DNA of 64,000 nt from Deuterostichococcus epilithicus (Eukaryota; Chlorophyta; Trebouxiophyceae; Prasiolales; Stichococcaceae). The translations under genes and the position numbers were made by a program. The notes under the pieces were generated by a model. That model did not search any database. It saw only the letters and a program-made list of their open reading frames with translations, and was not told where the DNA came from. The stretch is taken from NCBI GenBank assembly GCA_033439295.1, contig JAVTLE010000014.1, forward strand, positions 2,232,001 through 2,296,000. The letters are read 5' to 3'. This document shows, one piece after another, positions 45,189-56,871 of this stretch. Numbering within the stretch: the stretch's first letter is position 1; each line of letters opens with the position of its first letter.

Positions 45189-46836
45189 TTAAGTCTGACT
45201 CAACGCTGTTGCACAAAGGGTGGCTGGTCCGAAGTCGTAGAATTCAGCCACAAACAGGCGCTGCAGGTGCATGGCTGAGATGGCCGAGCTATCACCAGAG
45301 CACTGTGCACGCCTGGTAGCGTTGGTTATGAGCACCTGCGTAGTCGACTGGCGAGCAGAAGGGGCTTCCGCTGTCAATGCAAACTGCGACGTCACCCGCG
45401 TCCGGAAGTTGCCGCTGCCCTGGTCTGCAGACTTGGGGACTGGGGCCCAAGTGCTGGCTCCGTGCAGCCACTGCTTGCCTGTCCTGTGCGCCATTCGCAC
45501 AAAGCAACCTCAGACACGACACGCAGTGCTCCGATTCATAATCGGCGTCTGCTGCACTGCGTGCGAAGGAACCAAAACGTGCCACATCCGGACGCCAGAT
45601 GAGGCCCTCGTAGGCCCTCATCGCCTCTGCTTGTGTGGCAGACACTTGTGCTGCACATGAGTCTCAGCTGGTGGCCCGACTGCTCACTGCAACTGCCCAA
45701 AGGTGGCAACACACCTGACGCGGGTGTCGTCGCGGGTATGACCGCCCCGGGGCGGCTCGGCCACCTCAACAGGCGCCTCGTCTGGTGTGCCTGTAGGTAG
45801 CGACACAAGGGACTCCACCTCTCTGCATGTACGGCATGCATCTCGGGCACGCACACTCACAGGTGTTTCAACAACACCCAAGCCCGCACGGACCTGGGAA
45901 GAAGACGGTGATGTGGTGGTCATATAGCTCATGGACGTAGCCTAGCCACCAGCCATCCTTGGTCCAGCAGTCGACCGCCTCGCCTGGCACAGAGTACACA
46001 GCCCCAAGCTTCAGCGTTTCTGCGTTTCAGCATTCTGTCAGATGCAACAACGTACGAAACTTGCCCCATCCTGCGGCAGATGTGACGTATTGCTGGCGGC
46101 GTCAGGAATGGCAGGTCTCTTGCGGCCGGCGGTGCGATCACATTGCCGCACCGCAGCAGCGGGCGGACAGCGGCACGCGGCGGCTGTCGTCGGGCGGCGC
46201 CGGACGCACGCGATTCTGCTCCACCGTCTCCACAAGGAAGCTTTGAGGGTCGTTCTCGTCCTCCAGCATCTGCGGTCCCCAGTGCACAGCAGATGGCTTG
46301 CACTGGCTTGAGACCAGCTGGACCACGGCAAGGCATTGCTGGCGCAACCAGGCGGCGTCCAGAATCCGCAGCTTGAAGAACATCAGGCTGATGGGTCGTC
46401 ACGTGAACACTCGATACTGGAACGTCGTGTACACACACTCGTAGTGATTGAACAGTGAGCGGCTCAAGGGAGCAGGGCGAACGTCCGCCGGCAAACATGA
46501 CTCACGTCATGGTATTGAATCTTGACCGTCCCGTTTGTGTACAACGCCAGCAACGTAGCGGTCCACCAGCTGTCCGGGAATCCTTCGAGGGTGGCACCGG
46601 TGCTTGTCAAAATACATCCTTCGCCCGTAAACTCGGGCGCTTTGGCACACTTTCATGCATCATTTCGTTGGCGCTGCATGCGGCGAGATGTAGAGGCCAG
46701 GTTCATGACAACTCGGCGCGCATACTTAGCGACTGAATCCAGCCTTGACAAGGGGCAGCGCGGTGCGGATCCCCCCAAACATACCTTCTTCCGCCAAGCC
46801 GGCAACCTCGCACACGCCGCCCTTCTTCAGCGACAT
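45189..46836 (-). CDS. Agenet (Tudor-like) domain protein
   Basis: Minus-strand exons 46836-46785, 46639-46506, 46269-46152, 46019-45894 and about 45810-45711 keep phase. The downstream part (about 45632-45189) is less certain. It begins MSLKKGGVCEVAGLAEEG. Exon 2 contains FPDSWWTATLLALYTNGTVK then IQYHD, a first Agenet/Tudor strand set. Exon 3 ends NRVRPAPPDD, as in DUF724-type plant proteins. Exon 4 has VYSVPGEAVDCWTKDGWWLG then YVHELYDHHITVFFPG, a second canonical Agenet unit (D..W..GWW.G.V....V.FPG). Later, TRDDTRVR is followed by AYEGLIWRPDV, matching the block after the Agenet pair. Plant Agenet proteins bind chromatin marks or act in mRNA and vesicle functions, so the exact role is unknown. 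The stop at 45189 follows FVAEFYDFGPATL. Confidence 0.75.
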
Positions 46837-47298
46837 TGCTCTGGATCCTTTGATCCAATCAGGTACATCGTTGCGCTCTGTGAAGGGAGCTGGCAAGGGG
46901 TTCTCTACCCTCACATGATAAAACGTATGCCCAAAGCCGTCCGCTATGCATAAAGGATCAGCAAAGCTCGAGAGGCAAGCGTTTCAACATTTGTAATGCC
47001 GAAATGGCCAGCGCAAATTGCAGCTGCAGTGCTGCACCGCTGCACCTCCTGCCCTGGTACTGATCTGGCGGGAACACAGTCAAGATTGTGTTTGGCGGCA
47101 ACTGGCGGGCATGATGCTGCAGCTGTGATTGCAGTGCTCCTCACATTCTGCAGCATCTCCGTTCTGTACTGTCTCTCAAGCTGTGAGCTGCACGCCCATC
47201 CCTGGCGGTCAATCTCGCCTGCGTGCCTGCCCAAATTGGAGTGACCTGATTCTTGTGGGTACGCCCTGTCAGACCAGCGGGTCCAGCGGTAGGGCAGC
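46837..47298. promoter_or_regulatory. Divergent intergenic region, Agenet / ATP synthase delta
   Basis: About 460 bp separating two outward-facing starts. It should hold both promoters. No specific motif could be supported. Confidence 0.4.
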
Positions 47299-49242
47299 AT
47301 GCTTCGCACGCTAGGCACATCGCTGGCGCGCAGGAGCGGCCTCAGCGTGCGGGGGTTCAGCACCAGCGCAGCTCGGTTCGCGGATGGTGGCGATGCTGCT
47401 GCGAACGATAAGAAGCAGATAGAGGTGTGCACAGGCCTCTGATTCTCTAGATACTCCACTACTTGTGCAGCCGGGTGCTGGCTGCACGCGTATGCCTCCT
47501 CAGAGGGTGGTGTCAACGCTGTGCGGGGTACGGCTTTGGGGCCGCGAGGCAGCCACTGCTGAACCTTGTGGCTCCGGTTCACGCCGCTTGTTGTCATTCT
47601 GCATGTGACTCCACGCATCGCAAGAAACCGTGCTGGGGGCCAACTCCTTGATGCATCGCACTGTGCAAAGCGGCGTAGATTTCTTCTAGCGGGAGCGTGC
47701 CTTGGGGTCGTCCCATGCCCTGCCTACACGGGGCTTTGATCGCGACGCTGACGTGTGTGCGCTTGACTCGATGCGAGCAGGCCTTTCTGGACAAGTTCAC
47801 CAAGGTGGCGCCGAGCACGCTGGCGCCGCCCAGCTTCCCGTCAGAGTTTGCAGCGGAGGACGCGGCGGCGGCAAAGGGGAAGAAGACGGGGGAGGAGGCG
47901 GCGCCTGCGTCCGGCATGCCCGAGAAGCTGACCTTCAGCTTCTTCCTCCCGCACGCCACGCTCGGCAAGGGGAAGAAGGTACTCTCCGACCAGTGTGTTT
48001 GCTGTGCCGCCCCTCGGTTGCAAAGCATGCACCTGCCTGAACCTGGGTGCTGACCCCGAGCTTTGGGCGCTCACTGGAACACCATCCAGAGTTGCGCTTT
48101 CCCAAGGGATCGAAAAGTCAACTTTGGAGCCGAGGGATGCCACAGGACATGGGTCGCTGCTTGGCTGTCAGGCTGCTCAACACCCTGCCTATGGGCTTCA
48201 GACACCCTATGCCAAACTGCGAGACCTGCGGCCCCGCAGGTGGACCTGGTGCTGCTGCCGGCGACCACCGGCGACTTCGGCGTCATGCCAGGGCACGTGC
48301 CAACGGTGGCACAGCTGCGCCCGGGCGTCGTCACCATTCACACCGAGCTGGACAAGGAGGTCGAGAAGTACTTCGTCTCTGCCGGTGAGACTTTGATGCG
48401 AAACCCAATGAAAGTTTGGTAAGTTGAGGAAAGCAGATATGATCATGTTGAGCGAGATGTTCGCAGTCGGGCGCCTCCCTCAGCTCGTGTGTCTTGCTGT
48501 TTGCTCTGCGACTTGCTGGTTGCTCTGCGACTCCTGAAGTGTGCCGAACCGCGTGATGGCATGCAATGTGCAGCGATTTGTGGCCGGTTGCCATAACTCG
48601 GCCTTCGCACATCGACCCACTGGGCGCGCGAAGCAACCGTTGCTGTCTCCTTTTGAGGAGCCATGAGCTGTGTACATTTCACTTTTCCTTGCCCTCAAGC
48701 AAAGAGGCTGCGGTGACAATGGCAGCAGGCTGCGGCAAAAATGCAGCAAGCTGCGGCGGGAGGCAGCAGGCTTACAGCGCTACTGCTTGCCTTGAAACTG
48801 CGAAATAGTGGCTGCACTCCGGTCTGCGCAGGCTTCGCCTTCGTGCACGCGGACTCCACGGCAGATGTTTGCGCCGTGGAGGCTGTCAAGCTGGAGGACC
48901 TGGACACTGAGGCCGTCCGCGCCGGCCTGGCCGAGTACCAGGCTAAGCTGGGCTCCCTGCAGGTGACCTGCCGACGCGACGCTGCCCTGTCACTCGGCAA
49001 TTGGCAGGAGGTTGCCGTTGACGCAACGCTGCGCCAACAGACAGCAGGGCGAGGCTTGTGGAGTCGTGGAGTGCTAGATGCCGGTACATGTCACTGCGCC
49101 GCTGCGCAGTCTGCTGCTGCTGCGCCCCGAGGTCTGACTGCCCAATCCTGGCTTGCAGGGCAAGGCGGACGACTACGAGATTGCTGCCGCGCAGATTGGT
49201 GTCGAGGTGTACTCGGCAATGAATGCGGCGCTTGGCAGCTAA
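47299..49242 (+). CDS. Mitochondrial F1F0-ATP synthase delta subunit
   Basis: Five exons: 47299-47424, 47781-47978, 48240-48384, 48832-48962, 49159-49242; in phase, 227 residues. Exon 1 is a clear mitochondrial presequence (MLRTLGTSLARRSGLSVRGF then STSAARFADGG): Arg-rich, Ser-rich, no acids. The mature part has KLTFSFFLPHATL, VDLVLLPATTGDFGVMPGHV and PTVAQLRPGVVTIH, the beta-sandwich of the bacterial epsilon / mitochondrial delta subunit. The C-terminal helices include KLEDLDTEAVRAGLAEYQAK and the end VEVYSAMNAALGS. The subunit sits in the central stalk that couples rotation of the c-ring to catalysis. Length and exon order are normal. Intron 3 (48385-48831) is the longest, and carries a small tandem duplication of GGTTGCTCTGCGACT-like sequence near 48500-48532. 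Confidence 0.95.
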
Positions 49243-49615
49243 ACGATGTCCTAGGGGCCTGAGTCCATGAGGCCTCGCTCCGCAGTGGCCTCTGTTCCTG
49301 CTTCGTCTATGACTACCTCAGCAGATGGTCAGTCTTGCACTAGAGCCCAAACAGCACTGTGAATGGCAATGCCCAGGACGGGTTGTCGACACCATGGAAT
49401 TGAATGGATCAGTCCGGTCGTCCGAATTCCATTTCCATTGCATACCATCCTCTCCAGCTGCTAACCGTGGGTGCAACCTTTCCGTCTTGCCGGAGACCGT
49501 GAAGGCACGCTGCCAGGAGCATTGCAATCGCCAAAGTGTCCATCAACTGTGGCAAAGCGTATACTGGAAGATCGGTGGCCTTTCTGTGGGGCTGCAGCCA
49601 GCCACCAATATGTAA

Positions 49616-50645
49616 AAGCTCTTACGTTGGCTGTCCTGTTCTTTCTTTCAAGGCCGGGCCGGACGCCTCGTCATCCCTGATTCTGGGTAGCCGCTTATTC
49701 ACACATTTTTGCTTTAAACAAGGCACAAACCCCCTTCTGCCCTGTTCTTTTTTAAGATGAAGGGTACGTAGCCAGCCCCTTTGAGAAAGAACAGGCTGAT
49801 AAGTAGCCAAGGGCACCCTTCTGTCCTGTTCTTTCTTTAATGGGGGTCCCCCCGGGCACCCTTTTGCCCTGTTCTTTTCTAGATGGGGGTAGCCCCGGGC
49901 CCCCTTCTGCCCTGTTCTCTTTTAAAATAAAGGGCACGTAGCCAGCCTCTTTACAAAAGAACAGGCTGATAGGTAGCCCCGGGCTTCTGCCCGGTTCTTT
50001 TCTAAGCGCTTTTTTGAAAGAGAAAGGTAAGTAGAGCCCCGGCCCCTTTAAAAAAAGGAACGAGATAAGAGGTAGCCCGGGCCCCCTTCTGCCCTGTTCT
50101 TTTGAAAATGGGGGTAGCCCCGGACCTCCTTCTGTCCTGTTCTTTTATAAATGGGGGTAGCCCCGGGCACCCTTCTGCCCTGTTCTTTTTTAAAATGAAG
50201 GGTACGTAGTCAGCCTCTTTAAACAAGAACAGGCTGATAGGTAGCCCCGGACATCCTTCTGCCCTGTTCTATTTTAAAAGGGGGTAGCCCCGGGCACCCT
50301 TCTGCCCTGTTCTGTTTTAAATGAAGGGTACGTAGCCAGCCTCTTTAAAAAAGAACAGGCTGATAGATAACCCCGGACATCCTTCTGCCCTGTTCTATTT
50401 TAAATAGGGGTAGCCCCGGGCACCCTTCTGCTCTGTTCTTTTTTAAAAGGGGGTAGCCCCAGGCACCCTTCTGCCCTGTTCTTTTTTAAATTTGGGGTAG
50501 CCCCGGGCCCCCTTCTGCCCTGTTCCTTTTTGAAAATGGGGTAGCCCCGGGCACCCTTTTGTCTTGTTCCTTTTGAAATGGGGGTAGCCCCGGGCACCCT
50601 TCTGCCCTGTTCTTTCTTGATATGAAGGGTACGTAGCCAGCCCCT
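49616..50645. repeat. Tandem array of about 42- and 80-bp units (CCCTGTTCTTTT / GGGGTAGCCCCGGGC)
   Basis: About twenty imperfect units. The short unit, about 42 bp, reads CTTCTGCCCTGTTCTTTT, an A/T run, then GGGGGTAGCCCCGGGCACC. A longer unit, about 80 bp, adds GAAGGGTACGTAGCCAGCC, then CTTTAAAAAAGAACAGGCTG and ATAGGTAGCCCC. So CCTGTTCTT and AAGAACAGG appear in opposite orientations and GCCCCGGGC is itself palindromic. GC-rich and AT-rich blocks alternate strictly. A minus-strand frame stays open over part of it with a roughly 14-residue period (KEQGRRVPGATP-like), but breaks between unit types, so I do not call it coding. Confidence 0.9.
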
Positions 50646-50834
50646 ACGAAGCCTTTCGAAGTATGGTGTCCATCGTCGCAGCGGAAGCAGTTCCTGGCGG
50701 CTAAGGTCCTGTCAGTAGCTCAACATGCAGCAAAGTGCCCGCAGTGGATCTCGTTGTAGCATGCCGCATGGCTGCGAGCAAGAACCACAGGCGTGATTGC
50801 CCAACGTACGAGGCCGCATGTAGGTAGAGGAAGG
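50646..50834. other. Spacer between array and ALY/REF 3' end
   Basis: About 190 bp of unremarkable unique sequence, probably the ALY/REF 3' UTR. Confidence 0.4.
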
Positions 50835-52587
50835 TCACTCCTCCATGAGGTCATTGCCACCCTGCAAGCAGGTCAGCAATGGTCTCAACGGATGGGGATG
50901 CGGATGGTCCAGGCAGCAATCTTCCAATGCGAGGCTCCATGCTGTACATGTCGAAACACAGGAAGCTGAGTTTGCTGCGCACCCTGCGTCCACCAAGCCG
51001 GCCCTGTGCCCGCCTCGTCGTGCCACCGCCACCCTGTGCGCTGCGTAGGTTGCCGCTGCCCATCGTTATGCTCCTTTCGCCACCGCCGCCGTCGCGACCA
51101 CCGCTGCGGCCACCGCCGGCCTTGCGGCCCCCCAGCCTGTCCCCCAGCCTGCAGGTCACGCAGCATCGTGGATGTCATACGACCGCTTTGAGACCTGAAG
51201 TCCGACCCGCAGCAGGGCCCGGACAGAGGTGATCAATAAGCTTGGGATGTCCGGATGCCGACTGCTTCGGAGTCAGCTGGTAGTGCCCAGCCCGAGATGT
51301 GTCACGCGCAATGTTGCCCCAGCCTGTGCACTGGCCGGCCCCCACCTGAGGCCGCTGGTGAGGGTTTCCACGACGCGGCCGCCGAGCGTTGGCACCACCA
51401 GCTCGATGGACATGGGCTTGCCGTCCAGCGAAACGTTGTTGTACCGCTGCAGCGCTCGCTCCGCGTCCGGCTTCTTCAGGAACACCACCTCCGCCATCTC
51501 CTCCGACCGGCCGCTGCGCAGTCATGAACAGCGTCGCTCCTGCACAGCTCGGCACACCATGCAGGGCACCAGCGCCCAGCCTGGCTTGTTCGATGAAATG
51601 GATCATTCGCGCGCCTGCCATCAATGAACCATCCCAGACAGCTGCCAGGTCATGAGGCGGTCTGCAAGTCAGGCGCAGCCGTCAGCGCATGTAAGCACCT
51701 GCGGTCGTAGACGATGCCGGCGCGCTTGATGGCGCCGAACGACTCGAACAGCTCCTTGATGTCCTCGTCGGACACCTTATAGTCCAGGTTGGAGATGACC
51801 CTGCGGCAACAGATGCATTCGGTGCTGTCGGCAGCCGGCTTGTGTATTACATGGCGAGTAAACTCCGCACAAACCACGACGCAGCGGTGCAGATTCAGGC
51901 TGTGCGTGCAATCCAAGCATCTTAGCACACCGCTTTGACTCTACTTCTGACCGAATTAGGAAGCACGTGTACTTACAGCTTGTAGCCAGACTCTGCGCGC
52001 CGCGCGCCGGCGCGGGGCCCCGAGCCGCCCTCGAACTTGTCGTGCTCCCACTTGGCGCTGCCCTCCAGCGCGGCCCTCACCTTGGCTACGTCCAGGCGCG
52101 GCCGCCGGGGGTCATCCTCCCTCGGCTGTGCCAGGAGGCACAGCCTTGTCAAGGGCCGACAAATCGCCAGACACAAGAGATTTGGGCGAGCCAGGCAGCC
52201 AGCTCCGCATAGAGGATGAAGTGCACAGAACAGGAGCAGGAGCTGCAATCAGGTGCGGTCCGCAATCTGTGAAACCCTGTGCTGGAACGCTGGCATCGAC
52301 TGCCGGGGCGCGCGCAGCGCATCGCAACCCACCTCAACATAGTCCATGACCTCCACCTCTCTCCGCGTGCCACCGCTGACCCGTCGGGGCGCAGGCCGCT
52401 TTGTCGCATTCTTCACCGCCACGCCAAGGGCGCGGGCTTTGCCGACGATGGTCGGGGCCTTGCCATCGCCCTTGCTCACTCTGCGTGGAGCACGGCCGGT
52501 TTTGACGGGCCCGTCCGCCGTGCCTGGCCTTTTAGAGTTCTTGGATATGATGTCGTCGAGCGAGAGTGACAGCTTCTCCTCTGCCAT
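50835..52587 (-). CDS. ALY/REF mRNA export adaptor
   Basis: Six minus-strand exons: 52587-52333, 52125-51977, 51800-51699, 51513-51346, 51148-50983, 50861-50835; in phase, 288 residues. The N-terminal box EEKLSLSLDDIISKN is the UAP56-binding motif of REF proteins. A basic linker (APRRVSKGDGKAP) follows. The RRM (about 135-235) has KLVISNLDYKVSDEDIKELF, GAIKRAGIVYDR, GRSEEMAEVVFLKKPDAERA and RYNNVSLDGKPMSIELV. The C-terminus is RGG-rich (RLGDRLGGRKAGGGRSGGRD) and ends in GGNDLMEE, a second UAP56-binding box carried by a 27-nt last exon. It couples splicing and the TREX complex to nuclear mRNA export. All parts expected of the family are present. Confidence 0.95.
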
Positions 52588-53077
52588 CTGGCCGACTTCC
52601 CGCTGCCAGCGACTGACGATGTGGTTGATCTGCTGCCTCGCTCTTGAAAGACGAGCTGCGCGCGACTGCAGGAGCCCGGTCGTCGTTGACTACAACTCTG
52701 TTCAGAATGCTAGGTTGAGCGGGGCGGAAGCAAGCATGACGCTGTTGCACAGTGGCAAACAGAGAGCCACAGGGGGTGCTGCATGCACGACGGGGGGTCA
52801 CACGCCATTGTGAAGGCCAGGGCGTGCCAGTGTCAGTTCTGGCGTTCACACCACCTGCGCACTACCCGCACGAGCTGACAGTGACTCGAGGCCGTTCCGG
52901 TGCAGCTGAGCGCAGCAGGCACGTGTGCATGGCCCGACGCCTGACCGCCGCGCCGTGCGCCCCTGAAGTCAGCACGTTGCAGTTCTTTGTGCACAGACAC
53001 AGTGATCCAGCCATCTAGGAGGAGGCGGATGTCATTCTGTTCACTACACGTCTGCAGTCTTTGCTAGGCGGTCCCAG
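52588..53077. promoter_or_regulatory. Divergent intergenic region, ALY/REF / downstream gene
   Basis: About 490 bp between two outward-facing genes. No motif could be supported. Confidence 0.35.
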
Positions 53078-54335
53078 ATGCTGGACTCGCCTCCGCAGCC
53101 TGACGCTGAGGACGACGCTGCGGCGGCGCCCACCTATGGGCAGAATGGCCGAGATCTGATACTGCAGGTCGGTTCGGCACCACTCACTGCGTTTCGATTA
53201 CGAGGACTTCAAGATCGCGTGCATAGGGCGCAGAACAACTGGGGAATGGCCACATGCGCAGGCGGCCCGGCTCCTAGAGACCAGAGCCACCGACGCGCAG
53301 CCCACTGCGCAAACCGCCAAGCAGCAGCAGCCTGCAGCGCCACGGTATCCAGACTTTAGCGACGACGCGTACTACGCTTTGGTGCCTTCCCAGTCGCGGC
53401 CCAGCATTGCATATGACCCACGCGCCAAGATTCCCCGCAAGAACCGCCAGGCCGCCCTCAACAGGTGCGCTCGTACCTGCAGCAGTGGCTGCTGATGCGC
53501 CACCGCGGTGTGATTGGCTCTTGCGCTCAATCTTGTGGGCGCCTTGTGTGCAGCTGATGTCACGCGAGGCAGTCCAGCCCACTGGAATTCAGGATGGTGT
53601 TGGCGGGCGCAGACTGGTGGCGCAGCACCTGCGGCTTGCAGCTGAGGGGTGGCCGCGCAACGAGAAGCTGTCGTTCTTGGGGCGGCAGGACGTCTGGTCC
53701 GCAGCCGCGCGGCACGCCGTCGCACAGGAGGCAGCGCTGCACAAGCGCGCAGGCAGCAAGCAGGTGCGCTCAGGGCGGCAGTGGGCCTGCATGCACGCTG
53801 TCCCAGCCATCGTGAAGGTGAGTTCAGCGCGGCACGGCTCACAGCAGCAATGTAGAGGTGTCTGCAAGCTCAACCTGGAATGGCTGGTGCTGGAGGCTTG
53901 ATTCAAACCAAGCAATGAGTCACCTTTTGCTCGCTGCAACAGGTATACCAAAACTTGCTTGCGCGTGCCAAGGCAAGCGACCATGTACCGGCCTCTGCCC
54001 CGCAAGCCCCCCAGGCAGAGCCGCGCAGCGGAGATTCCGCGGCGCCTGCTCAGGACAGCGCCCCCGCAGCTGCGTCGGGACCTAGAACAGCAGCAAGCGC
54101 AGGCGTAGCTGCGCGGTCGCGCCCGGCTGCTGCTGCCGATGGCGATGGCGGCTGGAAGTTTGGCGCAGCTGCCGGACGAGACACGGCAGCTGGATCCGGC
54201 GATGCGCCGAGCAACGACCAGGGTGTACAGCAGGAACCTGCAGATCAGCCGCAAGAGCAGCAGCCTGCCGATGTCGCGGGCGTGAAGCGAAGGCACGCTG
54301 AAATGGCTGCGGCAACCGAGCCGCACTTGTCATGA
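53078..54335 (+). CDS. Unassigned protein, weak resemblance to the REXO1/Elongin-A-binding region
   Basis: The start ATG at 53078 opens MLDSPPQPDAEDDAAAAPTY. A second exon (beginning somewhere in 53200-53235) gives RRTTGEWPHAQAARLLE and then YPDFSDDAYYALVPSQSRPS, running to KNRQAALN at 53468. Exon three (53613-53763) continues in phase with RLVAQHLRLAAEGWPRNEKL and EAALHKRAGSKQ. The last exon starts near 53943 with VYQNLLARAKASDHV and ends in a Pro/Ala/Gln-rich tail and KRRHAEMAAATEP, with a stop at 54335. The pattern of a helix, a Cys/Ala-Gly-Ser-Lys turn and 'VYQNLL' recalls the EloA-BP1 region preceding the nuclease in RNA exonuclease 1. No exonuclease domain follows. I give this as a weak hint only. 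The exon 1-2 junction is unresolved. Confidence 0.6.
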
Positions 54336-54843
54336 TGTCTTCTCACGGCGACCGCTGCCATCTCAGTTTGCAGTGAGTTTGCAGTGCACCAGGTGCCATC
54401 TGGTCTAGCACATCAGTTGTGGTAGCATGCTCACCATTTACAGCAGTGAGCTGTACAATGGTGCGGAGTTAGTTTCATTGCAGTTGCTGTGAGAGTGCCG
54501 TGCGGGCACGTGTGGCGCATTGCTCTGTGGCGGCTGCATGCCTGAGGGTAGTCACAACGCTAGACCATGATGCCACGAGCACACCGGTTCAGGGTGCTTC
54601 CTGCTCAGCTTGAGCTGGCGGGTGTGGCTCGTCGAGCCCTCGATGCAAGCTCGCTCGATACCTGGCACAACTTCTCGCCGCCAACTTGCCCGCGGCCCCT
54701 TTCACGTGGATGCTTTTCAAGCGGAAGCCCTGCAGCGTTTCTCCGCCATGTCCGAGCGGAGCGAACGTTGCACAGTCAGTCTTGCAACGCTGCAACCAAT
54801 CGAACAGGTTTGCATCAGTCCGCACAGCAGAACCTCACCTGCG
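54336..54843. other. Intergenic region upstream of the transit-peptide protein gene
   Basis: About 510 bp between two same-strand genes. A short duplication of GTTTGCAGT occurs near 54368. Otherwise no feature. Confidence 0.35.
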
Positions 54844-56371
54844 ATGATGGCAACTGCGACAATGCTGGGCGTCCTCTGCCGTCGAGTCATCCCGACTCGC
54901 CAGCCACTTCGCTCGCACCTCGGATCGCTGCACGCGTGCAGACTCCGCATCAGCCGCACTTGCACATTCAGGTCGCCGCCAAGCACCGCGCGCAGGGGTG
55001 CTGCGGCGGCGGCAGCCCCAAAGGCTGCGTCCATCGAGGAGCTGGCGGCGCGAGATCAGCTGCTGGACACCCTGCTGCAGTCGGAGACTCAGGAGGATGT
55101 GAGATGTCATATGGGTGCCGCTTGGGTGCCTTGTAACATCTGTAGCCCGTCATGCATGCAGTAATGCACTCCACCTCATGAGGTGCATCGCTGCCGCTGT
55201 GCAGCTCGGCAAGCTGGTTGCAGAGAATGTGCTCATCTTCGACCAGAGCTTCTGGATGCGGCTCGCCCTGCGGCACGACCAAGCGACCACAGAGGAGGAG
55301 AAGACACGGTGCGCTTTGATGCAATAAACTGCAACAGACTCGCACGCGCCTCTTGGTGCAGCGCCTGGAAGTCTAAAGCGGCTGAATGCCCCTCGACAGG
55401 CTCTCCAACATGGCGAGCACGATTGCGCGGCTCGTGGAGGCCATCGTGAAGGCGTCGGAGAACCAGACAGCCCAATCTGCGCAGCTGCTGCAGCAGATTC
55501 TCGCGTCGGCGGCGGATGAGCGCGGCGAGTGGCGCTGGCCGCTGCCGGAGGCCCAGGCTGCATCCTTCGAGCAGGCGTGCTCACAGTCGGCCTGCTCAGC
55601 CGCGTGCTTGCAAGTCGGCTTCGAGTCAGCGCAATTCCAGCCTGCCCACCTTGCGGAAGGATTTTGCAGGGCTGGATGATGCATTCAACCACGATTGCAG
55701 GCTATCTCAGAGAACTTTGCATCGCTGGACGAGGCGCTTCTGTCAAACGCCTTTGCGTGGATGCGGCGATGCAAAGATGACGGCCTCACAGGTGAGAGAC
55801 GAGACTCTGAGAATTGCTCGAACAGCGCTCCCTGCCGCCGGCTAGATGCACATTTCTAACAAGCCGCTGTTTCACGGGTGGTTGCGACCGGTGAGCGCAT
55901 GTGTCTGCAGAGGTGTACCTTGTGCTGCAGCGGGTGCTGCAGCGCTACGCTGCAAAGTCGCTGGTGAAGGACAGCAGCGAGCCCGCAGAGGCCTGCCTCA
56001 ACAGCGTCATTGCAGCGGAGCCAGACACATGGACGGAGACGTTCAGGTGGGGCTCTCGCTGCACCTGTGCGCTGGTTTTGCGGTGGTTGTCACGCTGGCT
56101 GGTAAGACACGACAACGTGCACTCCGGATTCACAGGCATACCTCTCCACTCGTGAAAGGAGGTGGCAATGTGTGTGCGTACACATCTATGGCGCAGGCAG
56201 CGGGCGGCACAGGAAGATCTGAACGAGAGTGCAGTGTCAGAGGCGCTGCAGCGTCGCATGGAAAGTGTTGTGCTGAGCATGCAGAGCGGCTCACATACGC
56301 AGCGTGTTCAGGCAGAGTTCCTCAAGGAGATCGAAGCCAGCATGCAAAACGCCTTCAAGGGTGGCATATGA
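54844..56371 (+). CDS. Conserved-looking helical protein with organelle transit peptide, family unknown
   Basis: Exons 54844-55098, 55205-55308, 55400-about 55556 (or to 55610), 55701-55791, 55911-56046, 56197-56371; phases agree. The N-terminus MMATATMLGVLCRRVIPTRQ then LRSHLGSLHACRLRISRTC is Arg/Ser-rich without acids, as in plastid or mitochondrial targeting peptides. The mature part is almost all helix: SIEELAARDQLLDTLLQSE, LGKLVAENVLIFDQSFWMRL, ASTIARLVEAIVKASENQTA, AISENFASLDEALLSNAFAW, VYLVLQRVLQRYAAKSLVKD and a C-terminal helix pair. No catalytic motif is visible. Consistent splice phase and low codon-level noise make it a real gene. The exon 3 end is ambiguous: either a GC donor or GTCGGC 54 bp later. 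Confidence 0.75.
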
Positions 56372-56871
56372 CTCAAGCCGGCCCAGATAGTGCCATTGGC
56401 AGGCCAGTGGCCAAATACTCCTGATTCTTTCGAACCACTCTGCGGCTTCCAGTCCAGGCGTTGATTTGTATGCCTAGGTACCTATCGGCATTGAAACACA
56501 GGAAGCAAAGCTGCACATGCGGCTTTTGGCAGTTTTGACAACCTGGGGTTGGCCCTCAAGAGGTGCCTGCCTACCCCCGCGACAGCAATCCGATACCCGC
56601 TAAGATTTGGGTGTTGCTTCAACTGCACGTGGCTGGCCGGCTGCTTTCTGCAAGCATAAAAAATTATTATAGCAGAATCCACCAAGGAATCGTTCCGAAG
56701 CGCACATAAATGCTCACCCTGCCTCCTTACCTCGAAATGGCATTTGCCTTCATTTCCGCTGCGCCACCAAGCCTCTCCGCATGGTATCTCACTGCACGCT
56801 GCCAGCAAGCAGCAAGATGGCGTCTGGCGCGTCTTGCCGGTTGCTCTGCGCAGGAGCACGCAGCAGCTCAA
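56372..56871. other. Convergent intergenic region, helical protein / FIP1
   Basis: About 500 bp between converging genes. AT-rich near 56655 (AAAAAATTATTATAG). Otherwise no feature. Confidence 0.35.

Noticed and set aside
49616-50645. Array as CRISPR or as a repeat-protein gene
   Set aside because: Units have no constant repeat with unique spacers, the locus is in a eukaryotic intergenic region, and the periodic minus frame breaks between unit types.
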